From positions 150,712 through 214,711 of the forward strand of contig JADJAE010000011.1 in the NCBI GenBank assembly GCA_016704445.1: a DNA stretch of 64,000 nucleotides, read 5' to 3'. A model generated the notes under the pieces. That model worked only from the letters and a program-made list of their open reading frames with translations. It searched no databases and had not been told where the DNA came from. Every line of letters begins with the position of its first letter. The stretch's first letter is position 1. Positions 37,611 through 46,322 of this stretch are shown here, in pieces. Position numbers and translations under genes: made by a program. Origin of the DNA: Deltaproteobacteria bacterium. GTDB taxonomy: Bacteria > Myxococcota_A > Polyangia > Polyangiales > Ga0077539.

Positions 37611-38509
37611 TGGAGATCGTCATCGAGCGAGGACGCATCGTCGGCTTCGACGAGCTTGCGCCTCGCAGCATCGCCCTGGACGGCTACGTCCTCGGCCCGC
37701 GCATCGACGCCGAGTGCGAGCGCTACAGCTTCGACCACCACGGCGACTGCGTGCGCCACGCGACGCGCAGCACCGCCGAGCAGGTGCACGACGCCATCGC
37801 GCTCGGGCTCAAGCCGCGCGAGCTCATCGTCTTCCTCAACGACGTCGACCTCGACACCGCGCTCGCGGTCTGGCTGCTCCGGCACATCGACCGCGCGCAG
37901 GAGCCGCTCATCAACCGGCTCGTGCTCTGCGCGGGCCTGCTCGACGCGCACGCCGGCGCCTACCCCCTCGCGGGCGACATGCCCACCATCGTCGAGTGGC
38001 TCTCCGAGCCCGAGCTGCAGGCGCGCGCGGACGGGAGCTACTACACCCTCGACAACGCCGGGCTGCGCGCCCTCCTCGACGAGGTCGGGCGGCGCATCTC
38101 GGTCTACGCGGACGGCGCCTCGCACGCGTACACGGCCGACTTCGTGGTCGACCACCGGTACCGCGTGCTGCGCGAGGGCACCGGCTGGGAGCTCGTCGAG
38201 AGCCTCGGCTACCGGGCCCACGCGAGGCTCTTCGCCGACGGGCACCAGCGCGTGGTCATCCACTCGTCGCTGCGCGACGGATCGCACGCGTACACCGTGG
38301 CCAAGCGCTCGGAGTTCGTAAAGTTCTTCCCCGTGCGAACCATCCTCACGGCGCTCAACGATCGCGAGCGCGGATGGGGCGGCGGCAGCACCGTCGGCGG
38401 CGCTCCCCGCAACGCGGACGGGTCGCGCAGCCGCCTCAGTCCCGACGAGGTGTTCGAGATCGTAGAGTCCGTGGTGCGCGCCTCGACCGCAGCCTGCCGG
38501 ATCGATTGA
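37610..38509 (+). CDS. Uncharacterised protein with a DHH-like motif
   Basis: A 299-residue soluble protein. It has a metal-site-like SFDHHGDCVRHATRS near residue 42 and an acidic NDVDLDTALAVWLL near residue 80. These resemble DHH phosphoesterase motifs, although the complete set is not recognised. A hydrolase acting on nucleotides or polyphosphate would fit, but this is only an inference. The ATG at 37610 overlaps the stop of the membrane protein (TGATG), so the two are co-translated. A GTG one codon upstream is an alternative. Confidence 0.7.
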   Translation: MEIVIERGRIVGFDELAPRSIALDGYVLGPRIDAECERYSFDHHGDCVRHATRSTAEQVHDAIALGLKPRELIVFLNDVDLDTALAVWLLRHIDRAQEPLINRLVLCAGLLDAHAGAYPLAGDMPTIVEWLSEPELQARADGSYYTLDNAGLRALLDEVGRRISVYADGASHAYTADFVVDHRYRVLREGTGWELVESLGYRAHARLFADGHQRVVIHSSLRDGSHAYTVAKRSEFVKFFPVRTILTALNDRERGWGGGSTVGGAPRNADGSRSRLSPDEVFEIVESVVRASTAACRID

Positions 38510-38601
38510 CAGCGGGTTTCCAGCGAACCATCGTTGGCCGACCGTCTCCCTTCCTCTCCCCCCTACGAGGCGCGCCGTGCGCGTCCGACAAGGATCACTC
38601 C

Positions 38602-38934
38602 ATGGCATCAGAGCTTGTGAAGACCGTCACCGATCAGACCTTCGACGCGGAGGTGCTGAAGTCCGATGTGCCCGTGCTGCTCGACTTCACCGCGACGTGG
38701 TGCGGCCCGTGTAAGGCCCTCTCGCCCATCGTCGACAAGATCGCGAAGGGCTACGCCGGTCGCCTCAAGGTCGCCAAGCTGGACATCGACGACTCCCCGC
38801 AGACCCCCGCCAGCCTGCAGATCCGCGGCGTGCCGACGGTGATCCTGTTCAAGGGTGGCCGCGAGGTCGGTCGCTCGGTCGGGCTCGCGCCGGAGTCGAA
38901 GCTCGTCGCGATGTTCGAAGCCCACCTGGGCTGA
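38602..38934 (+). CDS. trxA: Thioredoxin
   Basis: A 110-residue thiol-disulfide oxidoreductase with the classical active site WCGPC (residues 33-37), the cis-Pro loop RGVPTVILFKGG and the usual length. It transfers electrons from thioredoxin reductase to substrates such as ribonucleotide reductase and peroxidases. The ATG at 38602 follows AAGGA 7 bases upstream; an upstream in-frame extension is unlikely. Other thioredoxin-fold genes may exist elsewhere in the genome, so the symbol is tentative. Confidence 0.92.
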   Translation: MASELVKTVTDQTFDAEVLKSDVPVLLDFTATWCGPCKALSPIVDKIAKGYAGRLKVAKLDIDDSPQTPASLQIRGVPTVILFKGGREVGRSVGLAPESKLVAMFEAHLG

Positions 38935-38975
38935 TCCGCTCCGTCTCCCCTCATCCCCCTCTTCGAAGCCCCTCC

Positions 38976-40676
38976 TCAGTCGTCGTCGATCAGATCGATC
39001 TCGTCGAGCGTCTCCGCCCGCGGCACCCGTCGCTCGGCGTCGAGCATCTTCGCCGCGCGCAGCAGCTTCGGGTCGATCATGTCGTCCTCACGCAGCGAGC
39101 GCGACGGGGCGCTCGACGCTGGGGCGGGACGCTGGGGCGCCGGGCGCATCACGGTCTCCGCCTCCGGGGGCGGCTCGGCCCTGACCTGGAGGGGCGGGAG
39201 CGGTCGCGACTTCGCCGGGGCGCTGGGCGCGGAGCGCATCGGAGGCAGCGGGAGGCCGCCCGGCGGGCCGGACCTCACCGCGAGGTCGGGCGGCGGCCCG
39301 GAGGTGGTGATGGGAGCCGGAGCGCGCGGGTTGACCATCAGCGGCAGCGAGGCGGTCGCGCTGCCGAGCCGGCCGTGAGGGAGCTCCCGCGACGACTCCG
39401 TGAGAGGCGCGACGGTGGGGAGGCGCGACGACGACGACGAGCTCGCAGCAGGCGACGGCTTCGGGGGGGCCTGCGCCTCGAGGGGCGTACGAAGCGCGAC
39501 CTGCTCGGGCAGCGGGAGCGGCGGGTCGGCGGGTCGCTGGGAGAGGCCCACCATCGAGGAGAGGGCGTCGAGGAGCATGCGAATGCCGGCGGGGCGCCGA
39601 CCGGGCTCGCGGTCGAGGAGCGTCACGATCGCGCGGCGGAGCTCCGGGGTGAACGAGGAGAGGTCGGGGCCGCGGTCGGGCGTGGCGCCGCCGATCACCT
39701 CGGTGGTCATCGCGCCGAGCGCGTACAGGTCGGCGCTCGCCGTCGGCCGACGTCCCGCGAGGACCTCTGGCGCGAGGTAGGGCATGGCCTCGGACTGCGC
39801 CGCGCGCACGCGCTCGACGAGGCGGTCGGGGGGGATGCACACGCCAAGGATGCCGTCGGTGAGCAGCAGCCCCCGCGCGGTGACCATGACGTCCTCGGGG
39901 CGCAGCAGCCCGTGGGGCGAGGCGGTGTGCATCGCCTGCAGCGCGAGCACCAGCGAGTGGACCACGCGCAGCGCCTCCTCCGTCGAGAGCGCCGAACCGA
40001 TCGAGCGGCGGGCCGACAGCACGGCCCGGAGGGACACGCCGTCGACCAGCGGGCTGACCACCGCCACGCACCCGGGCGCCAGCACGACGTCGGAGGGCAG
40101 CACGCAGCCTGCGAGCGTGCGACGGGTGAACATCTCGCACTTACCGTGGAAGTCGCGCCGCTCGCCCTCGTTGAGCAGCAGCAGCGGCCCCATCATCTTC
40201 ACCGCGACGTCGGGGCCGCCGGTGGTGTCGAGTGCGCGCCAGGTGGTCCCGAAGAGCCCCTCGCCCAGCCGGGCGGTGAGCTGGAAGCGATCGCGAAGCC
40301 ACTCGCCAGCGGAGAGCCGAAGCTGCGGGTTGGTGAGCGCGCTCAGCGTGTCGACATCGTCCTCCTCCAGGCGACGGCGCGGGCCTGGGAGGCCGGCACG
40401 GGCGCAGGGCGCGGCCCGGGAGGGGGGCGGGCGCATCGCGGGAGGAGGCTGCAGCCCCGCGCCCGGCACCCGCGCGTTGGGCGGGGGGCCGACGTTGAGA
40501 CGCGATGGCGCGACCCTCGCGGACGATGGCGAGGCAGAGGGAGGGGCCGACGGCGAGCCGGGGCGGGCGGACGGGGGCGGCAGCGGGCGTGCGTTGGCCA
40601 GCGAGGCCTTGCACACCGGGCAGCGGGAAGCCGACGGGTCGAGGCGAGCGTTGCAGTACGGACAGTGGGTCAGCAC
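38976..40676 (-). CDS. Zinc-ribbon pseudokinase
   Basis: A 566-residue kinase-like protein. The N-terminus is a zinc ribbon (CPYCNARLDPSASRCPVC), then a Pro-rich linker and a kinase fold at about residues 125-390. The Lys motif VAVKMM (near 158) and APE (near 301) are kept. The HRD segment reads HGLLRPEDV (near 257), with no catalytic Asp at its place, and DFG reads DGI, so catalysis is probably lost. A long Pro/Ser-rich tail and an acidic end (DEIDLIDDD) follow. It may act as a scaffold or regulator. The start is GTG at 40676. Confidence 0.8.
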   Translation of the reverse strand: MLTHCPYCNARLDPSASRCPVCKASLANARPLPPPSARPGSPSAPPSASPSSARVAPSRLNVGPPPNARVPGAGLQPPPAMRPPPSRAAPCARAGLPGPRRRLEEDDVDTLSALTNPQLRLSAGEWLRDRFQLTARLGEGLFGTTWRALDTTGGPDVAVKMMGPLLLLNEGERRDFHGKCEMFTRRTLAGCVLPSDVVLAPGCVAVVSPLVDGVSLRAVLSARRSIGSALSTEEALRVVHSLVLALQAMHTASPHGLLRPEDVMVTARGLLLTDGILGVCIPPDRLVERVRAAQSEAMPYLAPEVLAGRRPTASADLYALGAMTTEVIGGATPDRGPDLSSFTPELRRAIVTLLDREPGRRPAGIRMLLDALSSMVGLSQRPADPPLPLPEQVALRTPLEAQAPPKPSPAASSSSSSRLPTVAPLTESSRELPHGRLGSATASLPLMVNPRAPAPITTSGPPPDLAVRSGPPGGLPLPPMRSAPSAPAKSRPLPPLQVRAEPPPEAETVMRPAPQRPAPASSAPSRSLREDDMIDPKLLRAAKMLDAERRVPRAETLDEIDLIDDD

Positions 40677-40710
40677 AGCGCCTTCCGTGCCGTCACCGTA
40701 CCACGTCCCT

Positions 40711-41158
40711 TCAACGTCCCGTCGAGCCGAAGCCTCCGGCGCCGCGGTCGGTCGTCTCGAGGCTCGTGACCTCCTCGACGGTCACCCTGCACACCGGAGC
40801 GATGACCATCTGGGCGATGCGCTCACCCCGGGCGATCTCGATGGGGTCTGGGCCGAGGTTGATCAGCAGCACCCGCACCTCGCCGCGGAAGTCCGAGTCG
40901 ATGGTGCCCGGCGCGTTGAGCACCGCGAGGCCCTCCCGGAGCGCCCTGCCCGAGCGCGCCCGCACCTGCCCCCTCGTAGCCCTCGGGCACCGCGATGACG
41001 AGCCCCGTGGGCACCGAGAGCCGCTCGCCCGGAAGGAGCCTGAGCGGGGGCTCCTCGGGGATGGCCGCGCAGAGGTCGAGGCCCGCGGAATACCGCGTCT
41101 GGTAAGACGGCAGCGGGAGCCCTTCGGCGTGGGCGAGTCGTTGGAGGGCCAGTCGCAT
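40711..41158 (-). CDS. dut: Deoxyuridine 5'-triphosphate nucleotidohydrolase (dUTPase), frameshifted
   Basis: Hydrolyses dUTP to dUMP and pyrophosphate, keeping uracil out of DNA and feeding thymidylate synthesis. The start at 41158 gives motif YSAGLDLCAAI and PTGLVIAVPEGYEG. After an extra base in a C5 run (40969-40973) the second frame gives RSGRALREGLAVLNAPGTID, the Gly-rich end GAGGFGSTGR and motif RIAQMVIAPV. Removing one C gives one 148-residue frame, a normal length. The ATG overlaps the stop of rnc (TGATG), so the two genes are coupled. The break is most likely an error. Confidence 0.9.
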
Positions 41159-41919
41159 CAGTCCGAGGGATCGTCGCCGCTGCCGGTGCGGGTCAAGTTC
41201 GCGTCCGTGCCACCGGTGAGCAGCCGCAGCGCCTCGCCCGCGGCGGCCTGCTCCGCGCGCTTCTTGCTCGTCCCGACGCCGCGCGTGCGGAGGTAGGGGT
41301 CCGCGATCATCTCGACCTCCCAGGTGCGGTGGTGGTCCGGGCCCTCCGCGCGCACCACCTCGTAGTGAGGCGTGAGGGTGTGGCGGGCCTGCAGGAGCTC
41401 CTGCAGTCGGGTCTTGTCGTCGAGGTCCGGCGTCGCGCGGGTGAGCGCCGCGTCGATCTCGGGCGTGAGCAGCCGGTCGACGACGGCGCGCGCGGCGTCG
41501 AGCCCGCCGTCCAGATACACGGCGGCCAGGGTCGCCTCGAGCGCGTCGGCCAGGAGCGAGGGCTTGGTGCGACCGCCGGTGCGGGCCTCACCGCGTCCGA
41601 GGCGCAGGGTCTCCCCGATGCCGAGGGCGGTGCCCAGGCGGGCGAGCGCCGTCTCGTTGACCACCGCCGCGCGCAGCCGGGTGAGCTCGCCCTCCCTCGC
41701 CTGCGGGAGGCGCTTCCAGAGCAGCTCGCTCACGCACAGCGAGAGCACCGCGTCGCCGAGGAACTCCATCCGCTCGTTGTCCACCGAGCGGTGCCCCCGG
41801 CGAGCCCCGCGGCCCTCGTGCGCCGCCGACCGGTGCGTCATCGCGGTCTCGAGCAGCGTCGGGTCGCGCAGAGTGATCCCGAGAGAGGCCTGCAAGGCGA
41901 TGAGAAGTTCCTTGTCCAC
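41158..41919 (-). CDS. rnc: Ribonuclease III
   Basis: A 253-residue double-strand-specific endoribonuclease. The RNase III signature NERMEFLGDAVLSL (near residue 48) contains the catalytic Glu and Asp, a second conserved Glu/Asp set follows around LLADALEATLAAVY, and the C-terminal dsRNA-binding domain (about 170-235) contains GVGTSKKRAEQAAAGEAL. It matures rRNA and regulates selected mRNAs. The start is GTG at 41919. Its stop overlaps the dut start. It is divergent from the hydrolase gene. Confidence 0.95.
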   Translation of the reverse strand: MDKELLIALQASLGITLRDPTLLETAMTHRSAAHEGRGARRGHRSVDNERMEFLGDAVLSLCVSELLWKRLPQAREGELTRLRAAVVNETALARLGTALGIGETLRLGRGEARTGGRTKPSLLADALEATLAAVYLDGGLDAARAVVDRLLTPEIDAALTRATPDLDDKTRLQELLQARHTLTPHYEVVRAEGPDHHRTWEVEMIADPYLRTRGVGTSKKRAEQAAAGEALRLLTGGTDANLTRTGSGDDPSD

Positions 41920-42010
41920 GAGCCACGCCGTCTACCACCGCCGGGGCTGCGGGTTCCAGTGCCCGCGGGGCGTTCGCTCACGTGGGCAGGGGTGCTACTC
42001 CCACCAGAGG

Positions 42011-43087
42011 ATGTATCTCCTGCTGGAAGTCGCCGTCGCGCTGTTCGTCCTCGCCATCGTGGGCTTCGCGCTCTGGGTGACGGTCTGGTCGAGGCTCCTG
42101 CGCCAGGGATTCCCCTTCGACGAGGTCGAGACCCTGACCCTCTCCGACGGCGCCAGGATCGTCCTCGGACACCTCAGGCCCCGCTCAGACGCGGCGCTGC
42201 TGCCGCCGGTGATCCTCTGCCACGGCCTCGCGATGAACCGGCACGCCTTCGCGCTCGACCCCGAGCGCTCGCTCGCCGCGCGCCTCGCCGCCGAGGGCCG
42301 CGACGTGTGGGTGCTCGAGCTCCGCGGGGCGCACCCCGAAACCCGCAACGCCGCCACCCACACCAGCACCTTCGACAGCTACGTCGGGGTCGACGTCCCC
42401 GAGGCCATCGACTTCGTGTGCGCCGCCACCGGCGCCGCGGAGGTCGACTGGATCGGGTTCAGCATGGGCGGAATGCTCGCCTACGCGTACCTCGGCGCCG
42501 TGCACGGCGGGCGCGTCCGACGCCTCGTGACCATCGGGTCGCCGGCGCGCTTCGGCAGGCACCCCTACCGCCGCTTCCTCGCGCTTCCAAGCCCGCTCGT
42601 GTCGGTCGCCGGGCGCATGCGATACACGCCCTTTCGACTGCTCGCCCTGGCCGTCGCGCCGCTGATGCTGCGCCGCTTCCCCTACCGCTTCACCAGCGGG
42701 ATGCGCCCGTGGAACTACAGCACCCCGATGCTGCGCTCCGCGATGGCCAACAGCTTCGGCGACGTGCCGATCGGCGTCGCGCTCCAGTTCGCCCGCTGGA
42801 TCCACCAGGGCCGCTTCGACAGCAACGACGGTCGATGGGACTACGACGCCGGACTGCAGGACATCCGCGTCCCGATGCTGGTGATGGTCGGCTCGCGAGA
42901 CCGCCTCGCCCCGGCGGGCGTCGCCGTCCATGCCTTCGAGGCGAGCGGTTCGAGCGAGAAGGAGTATCTGGAGGTCGGTCGCGCGAGCGGCGCCGGGCGG
43001 GAGTACGACCACCTCGACCTGCTGCTCGGGGCGCACGCCCACGAGGAGGTCTTCCCCGCGGTGCTCGGCTGGCTCGCCCGACCCTGA
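42011..43087 (+). CDS. Membrane-anchored alpha/beta hydrolase
   Basis: A 358-residue protein. The N-terminal hydrophobic segment (LLLEVAVALFVLAIVGFALW) may be an anchor. The alpha/beta-hydrolase core follows with the oxyanion region CHGLAMN, nucleophile elbow GFSMGG (near residue 153), an acidic residue in VGSRDRLAP and a His in YDHLDLL. Esterase, lipase or polyester hydrolase activity is possible, with no specific substrate evident. ATG at 42011, with AGAGG just upstream. Confidence 0.82.
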   Translation: MYLLLEVAVALFVLAIVGFALWVTVWSRLLRQGFPFDEVETLTLSDGARIVLGHLRPRSDAALLPPVILCHGLAMNRHAFALDPERSLAARLAAEGRDVWVLELRGAHPETRNAATHTSTFDSYVGVDVPEAIDFVCAATGAAEVDWIGFSMGGMLAYAYLGAVHGGRVRRLVTIGSPARFGRHPYRRFLALPSPLVSVAGRMRYTPFRLLALAVAPLMLRRFPYRFTSGMRPWNYSTPMLRSAMANSFGDVPIGVALQFARWIHQGRFDSNDGRWDYDAGLQDIRVPMLVMVGSRDRLAPAGVAVHAFEASGSSEKEYLEVGRASGAGREYDHLDLLLGAHAHEEVFPAVLGWLARP

Positions 43088-43093
43088 AGCCCG

Positions 43094-44659
43094 CTACCGC
43101 GGAACAGCCAGGACGTAGACCACGAAGACCGAGTTGGGCGGAGCGTCGGGGTGGTCTCCCTGAGCGACCCCGACGCCGATGAAGCGAGAGGCGTCGTCGA
43201 GCAGCGGCTCGAGGCGCTCGGCCCCGTCGATGCGCGGGCCGAAGGCGGCCGCCACGCTGATGCGACGGTAGAGAAGGCCCTCGCGCTGCACCCGAGCGCT
43301 GGCGTCCTGGAGCGCCTGCTGCTGGGTGCGCGACGGGTCGCGGAAGAAGCCCGCCGCCGCCTCGCGGGCCGCGGTAGACAGGGCAGGACGCTCCTCGAGG
43401 GGATTGAGCTCGCGGCCCCGGCGCGCGAGGTTGATGGCCCGCAGGAGGGACTGGGCGGCGGCCGCGGTGTCGATCGCGGTCGCGACGGCCATGAAGTCCT
43501 GGGTGACGAGCAGGCCGTTGCCCGTCGGGTCGCGCACCACGCCGATGCCGACGTGGGTGACCCCGGGGTTGAGGATGTTGGCGCGGTGACCGGGGCTCGC
43601 CATCAGCCCGTCGAAGATCTCCCGGGGACCATAGCCGCGCGCGACGTTCTCGAGGACGAGCCCGCTGCGCAGCCCGGCACGCTGGAGGCGCTCGGAGGTG
43701 GTGCCCAGCGACGGGGAGTTGTGCGCGACGAAGCGGTGCTCGGCCATGTCCTGGGAGTGCGCCCTCGCCGCCGCCGTGAGCCCGGCAAGCGCGGCGAGGG
43801 GTTGGAGGCGCTCTTGCGCCCGGGCGGCGTTGAGCAGGCCGAAGAGCGCGGCCTCGACCTCCGCGGGATCACCGACGTGCTCCGGGGCGCCGTCGTCGGT
43901 GGTCTGCGGCGCGGCGGTGTCGACGTACACCGGGAAGTTGGCGAGCACCGTGTTGCCCTCCGGGCCCGTCGCCTCGAGCTCCACCTGCCACACGCCGCGG
44001 GCGTCGAGCGGAACCCGCACCAGGAACTCCGGTCCCTCGCCCAGCGGCTGGTCTTCCACCCGGCCGTCGGGGTGCGCGAGCGAGAGCGTCGGCGCCCGCA
44101 GGCCTGGCCCGATCGCGCCCTGCAGAACCAGCCGGTCGCCCCGCGCCATCTGTCTCGGCACCGCCTCCAGCCGCAGCCGACGACGGGTGAGCGCGATCAC
44201 CATCCAGCGCTCGGCGCCGCGCACGACCTCCGCAACGCCCATGTGCGTCGGATGATCCTGCGACACGATCTCCTGCAGCCCCGTCGAGGTCTCCTCGCCG
44301 AGCGGCCCCTCAGCCCCCCGGTGCACGGTCACGATGCCGGGGATCGGGTCGGTGAGCCCCGCCTGCCACGCGAGCCCCTGCACCAGCCGGGCGCTCGGCG
44401 GCCGGTGTGCCGGGTCCGCCGCGACGCGCTCGGCGACCAGCCTCGCCGTCTGCGTCAGCGCCGGGTCGAGGAGCAGCGACGCGCCGCCCTCCCCGCTCGC
44501 CGCGCGCGCCACCTCCGCGAGCCGGTTGGTCTCCGGCGGGGCCGTCCACGCCGCCGCCTGGACGTAGCGGGCGACCCCCGTGGGCCCTCCCGGCGCAGGC
44601 CGCGGCGTCGACGAGCACGCCATGAGGCACGCCATCACCGCGGCCGCCCGGGCCCTCAC
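43094..44659 (-). CDS. CAP-domain lipoprotein
   Basis: A 521-residue secreted protein. The start (GTG at 44659) gives a short signal sequence with lipobox LMAC (Cys15). The middle is beta-rich, and a CAP/SCP domain lies at about residues 275-395 with AHSQDMAEHRFVAHNSP and GHRANILNP, which carry the conserved His/Glu-type positions of the family. The remaining C-terminal ~120 residues look like a degenerate second copy. CAP proteins bind lipids or cell-wall material. The gene begins 4 bases after the stop of the acetyltransferase gene, so it belongs to the sugar-gene transcription unit. Confidence 0.82.
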   Translation of the reverse strand: MRARAAAVMACLMACSSTPRPAPGGPTGVARYVQAAAWTAPPETNRLAEVARAASGEGGASLLLDPALTQTARLVAERVAADPAHRPPSARLVQGLAWQAGLTDPIPGIVTVHRGAEGPLGEETSTGLQEIVSQDHPTHMGVAEVVRGAERWMVIALTRRRLRLEAVPRQMARGDRLVLQGAIGPGLRAPTLSLAHPDGRVEDQPLGEGPEFLVRVPLDARGVWQVELEATGPEGNTVLANFPVYVDTAAPQTTDDGAPEHVGDPAEVEAALFGLLNAARAQERLQPLAALAGLTAAARAHSQDMAEHRFVAHNSPSLGTTSERLQRAGLRSGLVLENVARGYGPREIFDGLMASPGHRANILNPGVTHVGIGVVRDPTGNGLLVTQDFMAVATAIDTAAAAQSLLRAINLARRGRELNPLEERPALSTAAREAAAGFFRDPSRTQQQALQDASARVQREGLLYRRISVAAAFGPRIDGAERLEPLLDDASRFIGVGVAQGDHPDAPPNSVFVVYVLAVPR

Positions 44660-44663
44660 CGCG

Positions 44664-45254
44664 TCACGCTCCGGAGGCGGAGGGCAGCTCGGCCAGGCCG
44701 TCGCCGTCGCGGGTGTACGCCCGGTCGCAGGCCTTGCACTTGAGCGTGGTGTCGAGTCGCTCTCCGCATCGACACATCCATCCCATGAATCGCGCCGGCA
44801 CGCCGCCCACCATCGCGAAGGGCGGGACGTGCCGCGTGACCACCGCGCCGGCGGCCACGAAGGCCCCCTCGCCGATGTCGTGGCCGCAGACGATGGTGGC
44901 GTTGGCGCCGATGCTCGCGCCGCGGCCCACGCGGGTCTCGCGGTACTCGTCCTTGCGGGGGAAGGCCGAGCGGGGGTTGACCACGTTGGTGAACACCGCG
45001 CTCGGGCCGACGAACACGTCGTCCTCGAGGTGCACGCCGTCGTAGAGCGAGACGTTGTTCTGCACCCGGGCGTTGTCGCCGACGGTGACGCGGTTGCCGA
45101 CGTAGCAGTTCTGGCCGAACGAGCTGCGGTGGCCGATGCGCGCGCCTCCCATCACGTGGCAGAAGTGCCAGACCTTGGTGCCCTCGCCGAGCGTCGCGCC
45201 CTCGTCGACGATGGCGCTCGGGTGGACATAGAACGACGGTTTCGTTTCAGCCAT
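44664..45254 (-). CDS. Acyltransferase, WbpD/WlbB-like (UDP-amino-sugar N-acetyltransferase)
   Basis: A 196-residue left-handed beta-helix enzyme. Hexapeptide repeats run through VHPSAIVDEGATLGEGTKVW, GARIGHRSSFGQNCYVGN and GRGASIGANATIVCGHDIG. The C-terminus carries a small Cys cluster (CRCGERL ... CKACDRAY). It resembles WbpD/WlbB, which acetylates the 3-amino group of UDP-2-acetamido-3-amino-glucuronate in O-antigen sugar synthesis. Two partner enzymes of that pathway lie upstream (oxidoreductase and aminotransferase). The gap to the upstream gene is 54 bases. Confidence 0.85.
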   Translation of the reverse strand: MAETKPSFYVHPSAIVDEGATLGEGTKVWHFCHVMGGARIGHRSSFGQNCYVGNRVTVGDNARVQNNVSLYDGVHLEDDVFVGPSAVFTNVVNPRSAFPRKDEYRETRVGRGASIGANATIVCGHDIGEGAFVAAGAVVTRHVPPFAMVGGVPARFMGWMCRCGERLDTTLKCKACDRAYTRDGDGLAELPSASGA

Positions 45255-45308
45255 AAGGGTACAGACGCCTCCTGTGGGAGTTCGGACCTGATAGCGACTT
45301 AGAGACTG

Positions 45309-46322
45309 TCAGAGGATGATGGGCGCGCCGCCGCGGCGGAGCGATGCCTCGGCCGCCGCGAGCGCCTCGACGACGCGGCACGCCTCAGGGCCGCCGGTGC
45401 GCGGGGCCTTGCGGTCGCGCACGCACTCGATGAAGTGCCGCACCTCGAGCCGCAGCGGCTCCTCCATGGGCACGCTCGGGATCAGGATGTCCCCGTCGCG
45501 CAGCGTCAAAAACGCGTCGTACGTGTGGTACTCCTGCGGCCGGTCGAAGCCCTTGTCGTGGATGCGGATCTTCTCCGTGGGGTGGGTGTCGTCGAACACC
45601 AGCATCTTCTTGGAGCCGACCACGGTGAGCGAGCGGTGCTTGTGCGGGTCGAGCCACGAGAGCTGCACGTTGGCCATCACGCCGGACTTGAAGGCCACGT
45701 TGACGAACACGACGTCCTCGGTGCCGGGCCGGAGGTACGCGTGGCCTCGCGCGGAGACCGACTCCATCGGCTCGGCGATGAGCTCGAAGATCATCGAGAA
45801 GTCGTGCGGCCCGAGCGACCAGAGGGCGTTCTCGTCGGTGCGGATCTTCCCGAGGTTCACGCGCTGCGCGTAGATGTAGAGGATGTCGCCGAGCGCGCCC
45901 GAGCGCACCAGCTCGACCACCCGCTGGAAGGCCGGGTGGAAGACCATCAGGTGACCGCACATCAGCACGCGCCCGAGCCGCGCGGCCTCCTCGGTGACGG
46001 CGCGCGCGTCGGCGACGGTCTGCGCGAGGGGCTTCTCGACGAAGACGTCCTTGCCCGCGGCGAGCGCCTGGCGGGCGAGGCTCGCGTGCGAGGAGCCCGG
46101 CGTGGCGAGCACCACCGCGTCGACGTCGGACATCGCCAGCAGCTCGTCGTACGAGCCGGTGACCTTCGCGCTCGGGTACTCCCGGCGCACGCGGGCCTGC
46201 ACCTTCGCGTCGGCGTCGCAGACCGCGGCGAGCTCGGCCCCCTCGGCGGAGGCAAAGTTGCGGACCAGGTTCTTGCCCCAGTAGCCGGCGCCGACGCAGC
46301 CGATGCGGACCTTGCTGCTCAC
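45309..46322 (-). CDS. Gfo/Idh/MocA oxidoreductase, WbpB/WlbA-like
   Basis: A 337-residue NAD(P)-dependent sugar oxidoreductase. The Rossmann start is IGCVGAGYWGKNLVRNF and the substrate-binding motif FVEKPLAQ lies near residue 95. In the WbpB role it oxidises UDP-GlcNAcA at C3 ahead of the aminotransferase. The GTG at 46322 is taken as start because it overlaps the stop of the aminotransferase gene (GTGA) and the Rossmann fold begins seven residues later. An in-frame upstream extension is not conserved. Confidence 0.87.
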   Translation of the reverse strand: MSSKVRIGCVGAGYWGKNLVRNFASAEGAELAAVCDADAKVQARVRREYPSAKVTGSYDELLAMSDVDAVVLATPGSSHASLARQALAAGKDVFVEKPLAQTVADARAVTEEAARLGRVLMCGHLMVFHPAFQRVVELVRSGALGDILYIYAQRVNLGKIRTDENALWSLGPHDFSMIFELIAEPMESVSARGHAYLRPGTEDVVFVNVAFKSGVMANVQLSWLDPHKHRSLTVVGSKKMLVFDDTHPTEKIRIHDKGFDRPQEYHTYDAFLTLRDGDILIPSVPMEEPLRLEVRHFIECVRDRKAPRTGGPEACRVVEALAAAEASLRRGGAPIIL

